64,000 bases of DNA, taken from NCBI RefSeq assembly GCF_026342355.1, contig NZ_JAPEMV010000009.1:62001-126000 (forward strand). The letters run 5' to 3'. The notes below the pieces were generated by a model. It was not told the DNA's origin, ran no database searches, and was given only the letters and a program-made list of their open reading frames with translations. Below, piece by piece: positions 51,450 through 60,090 of this stretch. Position numbers and translations under genes: made by a program. The stretch is from Streptomyces sp. NBC_00249. GTDB lineage: Bacteria > Actinomycetota > Actinomycetes > Streptomycetales > Streptomycetaceae. Position 1 is the first letter of the stretch; each line of letters opens with the position of its first letter.

Positions 51450-51756
51450 CAGAACTCCACAGGACCAAATCCCTTGGAATCCCGAGATCAAGACCGTTCA
51501 CGAACATGTAATACAAGGTTCACTCAGGCATCCATCCGGCCATCGACAGGCCGTGGAGCCACCCTTCCGGAATGCGGAAACCGCACCTGTGCCCGTTTTG
51601 CCCCATTCAAAACTTTCCCATGGCAATTTTCTGGGCCCGCAGCACCAGGGCACCGCCCGCCGGACCGGCCCCACGGCCACGGCGGACGGCCCCCTCGACG
51701 CGGATACCGTCAGTAACGCGCGCCGCGGCCCCTCATCGGGACCCTCGTCGGGCCCC
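51450..51756. other. Gene-free interval
   Basis: No coding frame is supported. The left part is AT-richer promoter-like sequence for the permease; the right part has GC-rich near-repeats of CCCTCATCGGG before the aldehyde dehydrogenase stop. Confidence 0.5.
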
Positions 51757-53241
51757 TCATCCCGGCCACACCAGTGACTGGATCTCGCTGTACGCGTGCA
51801 GTGCGTACGAGCCCACGTCCCGGCCCACCCCGCTCTGCTTGAAGCCCCCGAACGGCGCCTCCATGTTCCGGCCGATCGTGTTGACCCCCACCCCGCCCGA
51901 CCTCAGCCGCCGCGCCACCCGGAACGCGCGCGCCGAGTCCCCGGACCAGACGTAGCTGATCAGGCCGAACTCGCTGTCGTTCGCCAGGCGGACCGCTTCC
52001 TCCTCCCCCGCCTCGCCGTCCCCGTCGAAGGGGACCACCACGACGACCGGGCCGAAGATCTCCTCCCGGACCACCCGCATGTCGCTCGTGCAGTCCACGA
52101 GCAGCGTGGGCGCCACGTAGAAACCGCGGCCCTCCCCCACCACCGGGCGCTCCCCGCCGTACGCGATCCGCGCCCCCTCCTTGCGGCCCAGCTCCACGTA
52201 CGACTCCACGCGGTCGCGGTGCGCCGCCGAGATCACCGGGCCGACCACCGTGCCGCGCTCGCGCGGGTCACCGACCTTCATGAAGGCCAGGTAGCCGGTC
52301 AGCTTCTCCACCAGCTGCGCGTACACCGACCGGTGGACGACCACCCGGGTGGGGGCGGTGCAGATCTGGCCGCTGTAGAAGGAGAACGTCGTCCCGATCC
52401 CCATCACCGCCGCGTCCAGGTCGGCGTCGCCGAAGACGACCGCCGCGCCCTTGCCGCCCAGCTCCATCAGCTGCCGCTTCATGGTCCGCCCGCACACCTC
52501 GGCGATGCGCCGGCCCACGCCCGTCGAGCCGGTGAAGGACACCATGTCCACGTACGGGGAGTCCACCGCCGCCTCGCCGACCTCCACGGACGCGCCCGAG
52601 ACCACGTTCACCACCCCGGCCGGGACCCCCGCCTCGTGCAGGGCCTCGGCCATCTTGAACACCGACAGCGGATCCTGCGGGGCCGGCTTCACCACCACCG
52701 TGTTGCCCATCGCGAGCGCCGGGGCGACCTTCCCCGCCGGGTTCGCCCACGGGTTGTTGTACGAGGTCACGCAGGTCACCACCCCGACCGGCTGGCGCAC
52801 CTCCAGCGCCCCCAGGATGGCCGCCTTCCCCATCGGGCCCGCCTCGGTGACCTGCGGGGGCAGCCCGCGCTCCACCGGCTCCAGCGCGCCCTTCGCGTAC
52901 CGCCGGAACCGCGCGACCCCGACGCCGACCTGCATGCCGCGCGCGATGCCCGTCGGCGCGCCCGTCTCCGCCTGCGCCAGCTCCGCCCACGGCTCGAACT
53001 CCCGCTGCATGACGTCCGCGGCCCGGTCCAGGATCGCCGCCCGCTCCTCGGGGCGGGTACGGGACCAGGTGGTGAAGGCCTCCGCGGCCGCCCGGGCCGC
53101 CTCCTCGACCTGCGCGCGGGAAGCCTCGGGGGCCAGGCCCACCACCGACTCGTCCGACGGGTCGACGACCTCGTAGTGCCCGGCGGCGGGCTCGACCCAC
53201 TCGCCGCCGATGTACAGCTTCTGCGGTCCCTGGCCCCTCAT
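51757..53241 (-). CDS. Aldehyde dehydrogenase family protein
   Basis: This NAD(P)-dependent aldehyde dehydrogenase has 494 residues. The nucleotide-site FTGSTGVGRRIAE, the catalytic ELGGKGAAVVF with Glu and the catalytic Cys in FYSGQICTAPTRVVVH are present, as are EEIFGPVVVVVPF and FGGFKQSGVGRD at the end. ATG 53241 overlaps the deacylase stop (ATGA), so it is the second gene of an operon. It would oxidise an aldehyde from the catabolic pathway; the substrate is not known. Confidence 0.94.
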   Translation of the reverse strand: MRGQGPQKLYIGGEWVEPAAGHYEVVDPSDESVVGLAPEASRAQVEEAARAAAEAFTTWSRTRPEERAAILDRAADVMQREFEPWAELAQAETGAPTGIARGMQVGVGVARFRRYAKGALEPVERGLPPQVTEAGPMGKAAILGALEVRQPVGVVTCVTSYNNPWANPAGKVAPALAMGNTVVVKPAPQDPLSVFKMAEALHEAGVPAGVVNVVSGASVEVGEAAVDSPYVDMVSFTGSTGVGRRIAEVCGRTMKRQLMELGGKGAAVVFGDADLDAAVMGIGTTFSFYSGQICTAPTRVVVHRSVYAQLVEKLTGYLAFMKVGDPRERGTVVGPVISAAHRDRVESYVELGRKEGARIAYGGERPVVGEGRGFYVAPTLLVDCTSDMRVVREEIFGPVVVVVPFDGDGEAGEEEAVRLANDSEFGLISYVWSGDSARAFRVARRLRSGGVGVNTIGRNMEAPFGGFKQSGVGRDVGSYALHAYSEIQSLVWPG

Positions 53242-54977
53242 CGGGTGCTCACCGTCCTCGTGTCCCGGCCCGAACGCAGCACGGTCCCCGGGACCGCGCC
53301 CGTCACCTCGTCGTCGCGGACGGTCTCCACGCCGTTGACCCGCACCGACACGATCCCGATGGCGCGGGCGTCCAGGCGCGGGCTGTCCCCCGGCAGGTCG
53401 TGGACCAGCGTCGCCGGACCCGCCTCGATCCGCTCGGGGTCGAAGAGCACCAGGTCCGCGTGGAAGCCCTCGGTGATCCGGCCGCGCTCGCGCAGCCCGA
53501 ACAGCTGCGCCGGGTCGTCGGTCAGCATCTTCACGGCCTGCTCCAGGGGGACCAGCTTGCGGCCGCGCAGGCAGTCGCCGAGGAACCGCGTCGTGTACGG
53601 GGCCCCGCACATCCGGTCCAGGTGCGCGCCGGCGTCCGAACCGCCCAGCATGACGTCCTCGTGCTGCCAGGTCTCGGCCCGCAGGGCCCAGCTGGCGGGG
53701 TCGTTGTCGGTGGGCATCGGCCACAGGACGGTGCGCAGGTCGTCGTTGGCGCAGATCTCGACGAGGCACTGGAAGGCGTCCTGGCCGCGTTCGGCGGCGA
53801 TGTCGTTGACGACCCGGCCGGAGAGGCCCTCGTTCTCCTTGCTGTACGTGTCACCGATGACGTACCGGCCGAAGTTCGCGAGGCGCCGGAACACCCCGGC
53901 CTCCTTGCTGTCGGCACGCCGCAGCATCTCGGCGCGGACGTCCGCGTCGAGGAGCCTTTCGATCCGCTCGGGGACGGGGAGCGCGAGGACCTCGCCCCAG
54001 CCGGGGATGAGGTTCAGCGCGCAGAAGGTACCGAGGGACATGTTCATGGGGGTGAGGATCGGCATCGTGAGCGCCACGATCCGGCCGCCGGCGGCGCGGG
54101 CACGCTCGGAGGGGATCAGCTGGCGCGGGACCCGCTCGGGGACGGACGCGTCGATGGTGAGGACGTTCCAGTTCAGGGGGCGGCCGGCGGTGGCGCTCAT
54201 CTCGACGAAGAGGTCGATCTCGGCGTCGGAGAACTGGTCCAGGCAGCCCGCGACGATCGCTTCGAGCTGCGTGCCCTCGTGTTCGGCGACGGCGGCGGAG
54301 AGTGCGAGCAGCTCGGCGGGGCGCGCGTGACGGGAGGCGACGGGGGCGCCGCTGCCGTCGGAGTGGGTGGAGGACTGGGTGGTCGACAGGCCCCAGGCGC
54401 CGGCGTCCATGGCCTCGTGGAAGAGGTCCAGCATCTGCCGCATCTGCTGCTCGGTGGGCTGCCCGCCGACGGCCGCCTCGCCCATGACGTGGCGGCGCAG
54501 GGCGCAGTGGCCGACCATGAAGCCGGCGTTGACGGCGATCCGCCCTTCGAGGGCGTCGAGGTACTCGCCGAAGGTCGACCAGGTCCAGTCGACGCCCTCC
54601 TCGAGCGCGGCGAGGGCCATTCCCTCGACCTTGCTCATCATGCGGCGGGTGTAGTCGGCGTCCTCGGGACGGTCGGGGTGCAGGGGCGCCAGGGTGAAGC
54701 CGCAGTTGCCGCCGGCGACGGTGGTGACGCCGTGGTTCATGGAGGGGGTGGCGTACGGGTCCCAGAACAGCTGGGCGTCGTAGTGGGTGTGGGGGTCGAC
54801 GAACCCGGGGGTGAGGATCAGCCCGGTGGCGTCCTCGCGGGTCCGGGCGTCTTCCGTGACGGTTCCGGGGGCGGCGATCACCGCTATGCGGCCGTCGCGT
54901 ATGCCGACGTCTGCGACGCGGGCGGGGGCGCCGGTCCCGTCTACGACGGTCGCGCCCTTGATCAGGTGGTCGAGCAT
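53238..54977 (-). CDS. N-acyl-D-amino-acid deacylase / D-aminoacylase-family amidohydrolase
   Basis: The 579-residue amidohydrolase has the metal motif DPHTHYDAQLFWDP near 60-75, the D-aminoacylase-type NCGF motif in AGGNCGFTLAPL with its Cys, a Lys-region and GGSDAGAHLDRM with the conserved Asp. Related enzymes release D-amino acids or hydrolyse cyclic amides. ATG 54977 starts the operon with the aldehyde dehydrogenase. The exact substrate is unknown. Confidence 0.9.
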   Translation of the reverse strand: MLDHLIKGATVVDGTGAPARVADVGIRDGRIAVIAAPGTVTEDARTREDATGLILTPGFVDPHTHYDAQLFWDPYATPSMNHGVTTVAGGNCGFTLAPLHPDRPEDADYTRRMMSKVEGMALAALEEGVDWTWSTFGEYLDALEGRIAVNAGFMVGHCALRRHVMGEAAVGGQPTEQQMRQMLDLFHEAMDAGAWGLSTTQSSTHSDGSGAPVASRHARPAELLALSAAVAEHEGTQLEAIVAGCLDQFSDAEIDLFVEMSATAGRPLNWNVLTIDASVPERVPRQLIPSERARAAGGRIVALTMPILTPMNMSLGTFCALNLIPGWGEVLALPVPERIERLLDADVRAEMLRRADSKEAGVFRRLANFGRYVIGDTYSKENEGLSGRVVNDIAAERGQDAFQCLVEICANDDLRTVLWPMPTDNDPASWALRAETWQHEDVMLGGSDAGAHLDRMCGAPYTTRFLGDCLRGRKLVPLEQAVKMLTDDPAQLFGLRERGRITEGFHADLVLFDPERIEAGPATLVHDLPGDSPRLDARAIGIVSVRVNGVETVRDDEVTGAVPGTVLRSGRDTRTVSTR

Positions 54978-55061
54978 GACGTCCCTTCTGCCGGTGCGCT
55001 GCGCTGGGCTGGGGGCTGCGTGGTGGTGGGTGCGGCGCCGCTCCTGGGGCTCCGCCCCAGA

Positions 55062-55151
55062 CCCCGCGCCTCAAACGCCGGCGGGGCTGTAACTTGCTGC
55101 TGTCGGCCGGCGGCAGCGAAATCCAGCCCCGCCGGCGTTTGAGGCGCGGGG
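55062..55151. repeat. Perfect 28-base inverted pair of the dispersed CCGGCGTTTGAGG element
   Basis: Arms at 55062-55089 and 55124-55151 are exact reverse complements and contain the core in opposite orientations (55069-55081 and 55132-55144). Flanking GGGGCTCCGCCCC-like stretches extend the symmetry. It lies after the LLM gene stop and before the deacylase promoter and probably terminates the LLM/SDR transcript. Confidence 0.88.
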
Positions 55152-55308
55152 GTTCGGGGGCGGAGCCCCCGACAGCGGCGCCGCACCCTCACGGGCCGCC
55201 GGAGGCTACCGCCCCGGCCGGTGGCCGCCCGGCCGGGGCGTTGGGGGGACGGCGGTCCGGGAAGACGCCGCCCCGGTGCAGGGGCCGCGGCCCCGCTCCC
55301 CCGCCGGG

Positions 55309-56430
55309 TCAGACGGCCTGGCGGAAGCGGGTGGTGCGGTGGACCGGGTCCGTGTCGATGTGCGGGATGACGTGTTCGCCGATCAGCTTGATCGTGGTCA
55401 GCGTGTCCTCCTTCGACACCCCCGTCGGCAGGCCGAAGGACAGCTGGTCGGCGCCCGCCTGCTCCCAGCGCTTGCACTGCGCGCGGACCTCCGAGGGGTC
55501 ACCGCAGATGAGGAGTTCCTCCGCGATGAGCAGCTCGATGATCTCCGCGTTGTACTCGGGGAGGGTCTCCGGCCACTGCGGGATCGCCTCCGGGCGCGGG
55601 AAGGTGTCGTGGTAGCGGAAGACCAGCGACTGGAAGCGGTTCATGTTCGCGTTGACCGCGATCTCGACCGCCTTGTCGTGGGTCTCGGCGCAGATCGCGG
55701 TCGAGGTGACCATGACGTTGTCGTTGACGAAGGCGCCGATGGCCTTCGCCTCCCGGATCGCCGTCTTGTACTGGTCCAGCACCCATTCCATGTCCGAGAC
55801 CTTCTGGACGCTGAAGCCGAGGACGCCCAGGCCCTTGCGGGCCGCCATCGCGTAGGAGGAGGGGGAGCCGGCGGCGTACCACATGGCCGGGTGGGCCTTG
55901 CCGTACGGCTTCGGGAAGATCTTGCGCGGCGGCAGCGACCAGTGCTTGCCCTGGAACCCCTCGTACTCCTCCTGGAGGAACATCTTGGGGAACTCCGCGA
56001 TGGTCTCCTCCCAGATCTCCTTGGTGTGGTTCATGTCCGTGATGCCGGGCATGAAGCCGAGGATCTCGTGGCTGCCGGCGCCACGCCCGGTGCCGAACTC
56101 GAAGCGGCCCTTGGAGAGGTGGTCCAGCATGGTGACCTTCTCGGCCACCTTCACGGGGTGGTTGACCGGGGCGAGGGGGTTGAAGATGCCCGAGCCGAGG
56201 TGGATGCGTTCGGTGGCGGCGGCCAGGTAGCCGAGGAAGACCTCGTTCGCCGAGAGGTGCGAGTACTCCTCCAGGAAGTGGTGTTCCGAGGCCCAGGCGT
56301 ACTTGAAGCCGGACTGGTCGGCCTGGATGACGTACTCGGTCTCCTCGAGCAGCGCCTTGTGCTCCGCCTCGGGGTCGACCTTGGACCGCGCCTCAGGCAC
56401 GTATCCCTGCACGAAGAGCCCGAATTCCAA
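55309..56430 (-). CDS. LLM-class flavin/F420-dependent oxidoreductase
   Basis: The 373-residue bacterial-luciferase-family protein begins MEFGLFVQGYVPEA and contains EYVIQADQSGFKYAWASEHHF, LGSGIFNPLAPVNHPVKVAEKVTMLDHLSKGRFEFGTGRG and YAAGSPSSYAMAARKGLGV. It likely uses F420 or FMN to oxidise a small substrate. The start codon at 56430 is TTG, unusual in this window, with AAAGGACGG about 12 bases upstream. The operator box lies just before it. Confidence 0.9.
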   Translation of the reverse strand: MEFGLFVQGYVPEARSKVDPEAEHKALLEETEYVIQADQSGFKYAWASEHHFLEEYSHLSANEVFLGYLAAATERIHLGSGIFNPLAPVNHPVKVAEKVTMLDHLSKGRFEFGTGRGAGSHEILGFMPGITDMNHTKEIWEETIAEFPKMFLQEEYEGFQGKHWSLPPRKIFPKPYGKAHPAMWYAAGSPSSYAMAARKGLGVLGFSVQKVSDMEWVLDQYKTAIREAKAIGAFVNDNVMVTSTAICAETHDKAVEIAVNANMNRFQSLVFRYHDTFPRPEAIPQWPETLPEYNAEIIELLIAEELLICGDPSEVRAQCKRWEQAGADQLSFGLPTGVSKEDTLTTIKLIGEHVIPHIDTDPVHRTTRFRQAV

Positions 56431-56452
56431 GGGGGTTCACCGTCCTTTGGTT

Positions 56453-56469
56453 TCTGACGTTGCGTCAGA
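56453..56469. promoter_or_regulatory. Operator box TCTGACG-TTG-CGTCAGA before the LLM gene
   Basis: Perfect 7-base arms with a 3-base spacer, 23 bases upstream of the LLM start. Same core as the boxes at 27611 and 58367. Confidence 0.75.
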
Positions 56470-56514
56470 TTTGATGAGTCGACTGTTCCATCGGGAGGGC
56501 GGGAGCGTCAATAC

Positions 56515-56529
56515 CTGACGCTCCATCAG
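56515..56529. promoter_or_regulatory. Near-copy operator box CTGACG-CTC-CATCAG
   Basis: One mismatch from the perfect arms. It overlaps the SDR stop codon region, 46 bases from the perfect box upstream of the LLM gene, and could bind the regulator cooperatively. Confidence 0.5.
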
Positions 56530-57311
56530 AGAATGCTGACGCCCGCCATCCAGCCGCCGTCGATGACGAACGGCTGGCCGGTGATGTACGAGGAGTCCTC
56601 GCTGGTCAGGAAGAGCGCCAGCTTCGCTATCTCCTCGGGCTGCCCGACCCGGCCCATCGGCACCACCCGCTTGTACAGCTCGGCCATCGCGTCGCGGGCC
56701 TCGTCCGTCATCCCGGCCGGGTCCAGCAGCCCGGGGTTGGCCATGGGGGTGTCCACCGCGCCCGGGCACATGGCGTTGACCCGGATGTTCTTCGCCGCCA
56801 GCTCCAGCGCCGCCACCCGGGTCAGCCCGAGGATCGCCGCCTTGGTCGCCGCGTACGAGCCCACGTACGCCATGCCCGTCAGGCCGGTGTACGAGGAGGT
56901 GTTGACGATCGTCCCGCCGCCGGCGGCCTCGATCTCGGGGGCCAGCGCCTTGATGCCGAGGAAGGCGCCGACCTGGTTGACCTGCACCACCTGCTGGAAC
57001 TCCTCCAGCGGGGTCGCGGTCAGCTCGTTGAAGCGCAGGATGCCCGCGTTGTTGACCAGGCCGTCGACCGGGCCGAAGGCCTCCTTCGCGGCGGCCACGG
57101 CGGCCGCCCAGTCCTCCTCCCGGCTCACGTCCAGCCGTACGTACCGTGCCCGGTCCTCGCCGATCTCCTTGGCGACGGCCGCGCCCTGCTCGTCCAGTAC
57201 GTCGCCCAGCACCACCTTCGCGCCCTCGGCGGCGAAGAGCCGGGCCTCCTGCTCGCCCTGCCCGCGCGCCGCCCCGGTGATGATGACGACGCGTCCGTCC
57301 AGCTTGCCCAT
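56526..57311 (-). CDS. SDR family oxidoreductase
   Basis: This classical 261-residue SDR has ITGAARGQGEQEARLFAAEGAKV, Asp for NAD preference in GDVLDEQG, NNAGI, Ser in NTSSYTG and YAATKAA as the catalytic Tyr-Lys pair. Related proteins are hydroxysteroid or alcohol dehydrogenases. It follows the LLM gene at 57.3 kb by 11 bases and is probably co-transcribed with it. The C-terminus ends ITGQPFVIDGGWMAGVSIL. Confidence 0.93.
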   Translation of the reverse strand: MGKLDGRVVIITGAARGQGEQEARLFAAEGAKVVLGDVLDEQGAAVAKEIGEDRARYVRLDVSREEDWAAAVAAAKEAFGPVDGLVNNAGILRFNELTATPLEEFQQVVQVNQVGAFLGIKALAPEIEAAGGGTIVNTSSYTGLTGMAYVGSYAATKAAILGLTRVAALELAAKNIRVNAMCPGAVDTPMANPGLLDPAGMTDEARDAMAELYKRVVPMGRVGQPEEIAKLALFLTSEDSSYITGQPFVIDGGWMAGVSIL

Positions 57312-57322
57312 CGGCTTGTCTC

Positions 57323-58270
57323 CTAGTCGTTGAGGAGCGGGGCCACCTCGGCCCCGAACGCGGTGATCTGGTCGGTGAGTTCGTCCCGGTCGCGGCTTCG
57401 GAAGCGGACCTGGATCTGGTCGACGCCGAGGGCCGCGTAGCCGCGTAGGGACTCGGCGAGGGCCTCCGCCTTGCCCGTGAGGGTGCGGCGGCCGGTGTCC
57501 CAGCCGGGCTCGCCGACGTACAGGGCCTCGGTGATCGCGCCGATCTCCACGGGGTCGGTGTTCCCGGCCGCCGCGCGGAGCTCGCGCAGGCGGGCGATCT
57601 GCGCCGGGAGCCTGTCGCGCGGGTCGCCCTGCGGCAGCCAGCCGTCACCGCGCACGGCGGCCCGGCGGACGGCGGCGGGCGAGGAGCCGCCGACCCAGAA
57701 CGGGATCCGGGCCTGGGCGGGGCGGGGCAGCTGGCCGAGGTCCCGGAAGGCGAAGCGCTCCCCCGCGAACTCCGGGTACTCCTCGGGTCCGAGCGCCGCC
57801 CGCAGCGCGTCCAGGGTCTCGTCGAGGACGGCCCCGCGCCCCTCGAAGTCGGCGCCGAGGACCTCGAACTCCTCCTGGACGTGCCCGGCCCCGACCCCGA
57901 GGATCAGCCGGCCCCCGGAGAGGTGGTCGAGGGTCGCGTACTGCTTGGCGGTGACCAGCGGATGGCGCAGGCCGACGATCGCGACGTGGCTCAGCAGCCG
58001 TACGCGCTCGGTGACCCCGGCCAGGAAGGCCAGGGTGGCCACCGGGTCGTACCAGACGGTGCTCATGGGGCCGGCGAGCCGGCGCGGGATCGCGACGTGG
58101 TCGCAGGTGGCGACGTACGCGAAGCCCGCCCGGTCGGCGGCGCGCGCCACCTCGGCGAGGTCGGCGGCGCCGGCCGGGGCCTCCCAGGGTTCGGCGTAGA
58201 GGGTGCTCTGCGACTGGATCGGGAGCTGCATCCCGTACACCAGCCGGCCTTCGGGAAACACGCGTGCCAT
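57323..58270 (-). CDS. LLM-class F420-dependent oxidoreductase
   Basis: The 315-residue TIM-barrel enzyme is of the TIGR03619-like group. It contains VARAADRAGFAYVATCDHVAIP, RVRLLSHVAIVGLRHPLVTAKQYATLDHLSGGRLILGVGAGHVQEEFEVLG and FWVGGSSPAAVRRAAVRGDGWLPQ. It is the first gene of the unit that continues into the SDR, with an operator box about 100 bases upstream. F420H2 dependence is inferred. Confidence 0.92.
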   Translation of the reverse strand: MARVFPEGRLVYGMQLPIQSQSTLYAEPWEAPAGAADLAEVARAADRAGFAYVATCDHVAIPRRLAGPMSTVWYDPVATLAFLAGVTERVRLLSHVAIVGLRHPLVTAKQYATLDHLSGGRLILGVGAGHVQEEFEVLGADFEGRGAVLDETLDALRAALGPEEYPEFAGERFAFRDLGQLPRPAQARIPFWVGGSSPAAVRRAAVRGDGWLPQGDPRDRLPAQIARLRELRAAAGNTDPVEIGAITEALYVGEPGWDTGRRTLTGKAEALAESLRGYAALGVDQIQVRFRSRDRDELTDQITAFGAEVAPLLND

Positions 58271-58366
58271 GCCGGGCCCGCCTCGCCTTCGTCCGCCGGT
58301 TCGGCCGCCGGTCCGACTTCGACTGCCGATTCGTCATACCGGTGTCGTGCCGAGCCATCGTCGTAG

Positions 58367-58381
58367 CTGACGGACCGTCAG
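58367..58381. promoter_or_regulatory. Operator box CTGACG-GAC-CGTCAG before the LLM/SDR unit
   Basis: Perfect 6-3-6 inverted repeat 97 bases upstream of the LLM start and 31 bases beyond the end of the regulator gene. Same pattern as three other boxes in the window. Confidence 0.75.
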
Positions 58382-58411
58382 GCAAGGGGTCGGGCGAGGC
58401 GGGTGGCGTTC

Positions 58412-59152
58412 CTACTGTGCGCCGGTGGCGTCCGGGGCGGGCGCGGGCTTGGTGTGGAGGATGTCGCGGGCCTGTTCTGCGGCGCGGGCGATGCTCTCGG
58501 AGACGAAGTCGAGGTAGCGGGCGATGTTTTCGAGGCGGGTACCGGCCGGGGTGTGGACGCCGAGGACGCCGACGCCCTGCCGCGAGGTCTCGACGAGCTG
58601 GGCGGTGGAGCGGGCGCTGGCCATCATCGCCTCGTACCAGACGTCGTCGTCGACGACGTACCGCTCACGGCGGCGCTCGTCGCGTTCGCGGCGGATGAGG
58701 CCCTGACCGTCGAGGAACGCCACCGCCTTCGAGATGGACGCGGGGCTGACCTGGAGGCGCTGGACGAGTTCGGCGGCGGTGAGGCTGCCGGAGTCGGAGG
58801 TGGTGAGGCAGGTCAGCACCCGGGCCATCATCTTGGGCGCGCCCGTCGCCATGAAGACGGCGGTGAGCGTCTCCTCGTACTCCCGCACCGCCTCCGGGTC
58901 GCGGCCGTGGAGCTGCGGGGGCGCTTCCACCCCCCGGGGCGCGGCCGGCTTGCGGCGGTGGGCGCGGTGTTCGGTGGCGCGGTGGGCGATGTCGGGGCGG
59001 TAGGAGGAGGGGCCGCCGTTGCGCATCACCTCGCGCGTGACCGTCGAGGTGGGGCGGTCGAGGCGCCTGGCGATCTCCGCGTAGGCGAGTCCGTCGGCCA
59101 GCCCCAGACCGATCTGCTGGCGTTCCTGCTGAGTGAGCCTGCCTCCCGGCAC
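58412..59152 (-). CDS. GbsR/MarR-type regulator with an IS30-like N-terminal helix-turn-helix
   Basis: The 246-residue protein combines two DNA-binding units. The first is an N-terminal HTH of the kind found in IS30 transposases (RLTQQERQQIGLGLADGLAYAEIARRLDRPTSTVTREVMRN, about 5-45). The second is a winged-helix GbsR/MarR domain at about 95-180 (LTAAELVQRLQVSPASISKAVAFLDGQGLIRRERDERRRERYVV). A helical C-terminus follows. It is divergent from the DUF4097 gene across an AT-rich, palindrome-filled interval and probably controls it and itself. Confidence 0.85.
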   Translation of the reverse strand: MPGGRLTQQERQQIGLGLADGLAYAEIARRLDRPTSTVTREVMRNGGPSSYRPDIAHRATEHRAHRRKPAAPRGVEAPPQLHGRDPEAVREYEETLTAVFMATGAPKMMARVLTCLTTSDSGSLTAAELVQRLQVSPASISKAVAFLDGQGLIRRERDERRRERYVVDDDVWYEAMMASARSTAQLVETSRQGVGVLGVHTPAGTRLENIARYLDFVSESIARAAEQARDILHTKPAPAPDATGAQ

Positions 59153-59391
59153 CGGAATCTCCCTTCGTGGCGTCCTTGATCTCCGCCAACATAGCGTTCA
59201 CTTTCAATTCATTGCAATGCGCTGGGGGTTGTTGTTGCGTTAGGCCCCAGCCCCGTTGCAACAATTTCAAGGCTCTGACCTGCAATAACAACGATCCAGC
59301 GCAACACAGGTGTTGGCGCTTCTTCGAACGCAACGTAGCTTTTCCATCGTCAGAAACGAACGCAGCGAAGCGATACGAAGGAAGAGCCACC
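59153..59391. promoter_or_regulatory. AT-rich divergent control region with several palindromes
   Basis: It contains CATTGCAATG (59210-59219), GTTGCAAC (59255-59262) and CAACAC-AG-GTGTTG (59302-59315), plus GTTGTTGTTGCG and TGCAATAACAACG stretches. GC content falls well below the window's average. The multiple TTGCAA-like sites suit binding by a regulator with two DNA-binding domains. Confidence 0.65.
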
Positions 59392-60063
59392 ATGCAGAAG
59401 TTCGCCACCACCACCGCCGTCTCCGCCGTCCTGGACATCCCCGCGGGCCGGATCCAGTTCATCGCCGCCGACCGCTCCGACGCCACGGTCGAGGTCCGTC
59501 CCGCGGACGCCTCGAAGAGCCGTGACGTGAAGGCCGCCGAGCAGGTCCTCGTCTCCTACACCGACGGTGTGCTGCGGATCGCCGCCCCCGAGGCGAAGAG
59601 CAAGGTGTTCGGCAACTCCGGCGCCGTCGAGATCACCGTCCAGCTCCCCGCCGGCTCCCGTGTCGAGGCGAAGACCGCGACCGCGGAGGTCCGTGGTGTC
59701 GGCCGCCTGGGCGAGGTCGTCCTCGACAGCGCCCACGGCACCGTCAAGCTCGACGAGACCTCGGGTGCCCGCCTCACCCTCCAGGCCGGCGACCTCACCA
59801 TCGGCCGCCTCACCGGCCCCGCCCACCTCACCACGCAGAAGGGCGACATCACCATCACCGAAGCCACCCAGGGCACCGTCGAACTCCGCACCGAACACGG
59901 CAACATCACCATCGGCGCCGCCCGCGGAACCTCCGCCACCCTCGACGCCGGCACCGGCTACGGCCGCATCCACAACACCCTCAGCAACACCGACGGCCCC
60001 ACCCCCGCCCTCACCGTCACCGCCACCACCACCTACGGCGACATCACCGCCCGCAGCCACTGA
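59392..60063 (+). CDS. DUF4097 beta-helix-like protein
   Basis: The 223-residue protein has repeated short beta-strand units (VEVRPADAS, VRGVGRLGEVVLDSAHGTVKLDETSGARLTLQAGDLTIGRLTG) that suggest a parallel beta-helix, typical of DUF4097/adhesin-like proteins. It has no signal peptide. ATG 59392 follows AAGGAAGAG. It lies 27 bases before the serine hydrolase and is divergent from the GbsR-type regulator, a pairing seen in many streptomycetes. The role is unknown. Confidence 0.85.
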   Translation: MQKFATTTAVSAVLDIPAGRIQFIAADRSDATVEVRPADASKSRDVKAAEQVLVSYTDGVLRIAAPEAKSKVFGNSGAVEITVQLPAGSRVEAKTATAEVRGVGRLGEVVLDSAHGTVKLDETSGARLTLQAGDLTIGRLTGPAHLTTQKGDITITEATQGTVELRTEHGNITIGAARGTSATLDAGTGYGRIHNTLSNTDGPTPALTVTATTTYGDITARSH

Positions 60064-60090
60064 CCCTCGACTTCTGAAGGAGCACCCGTC

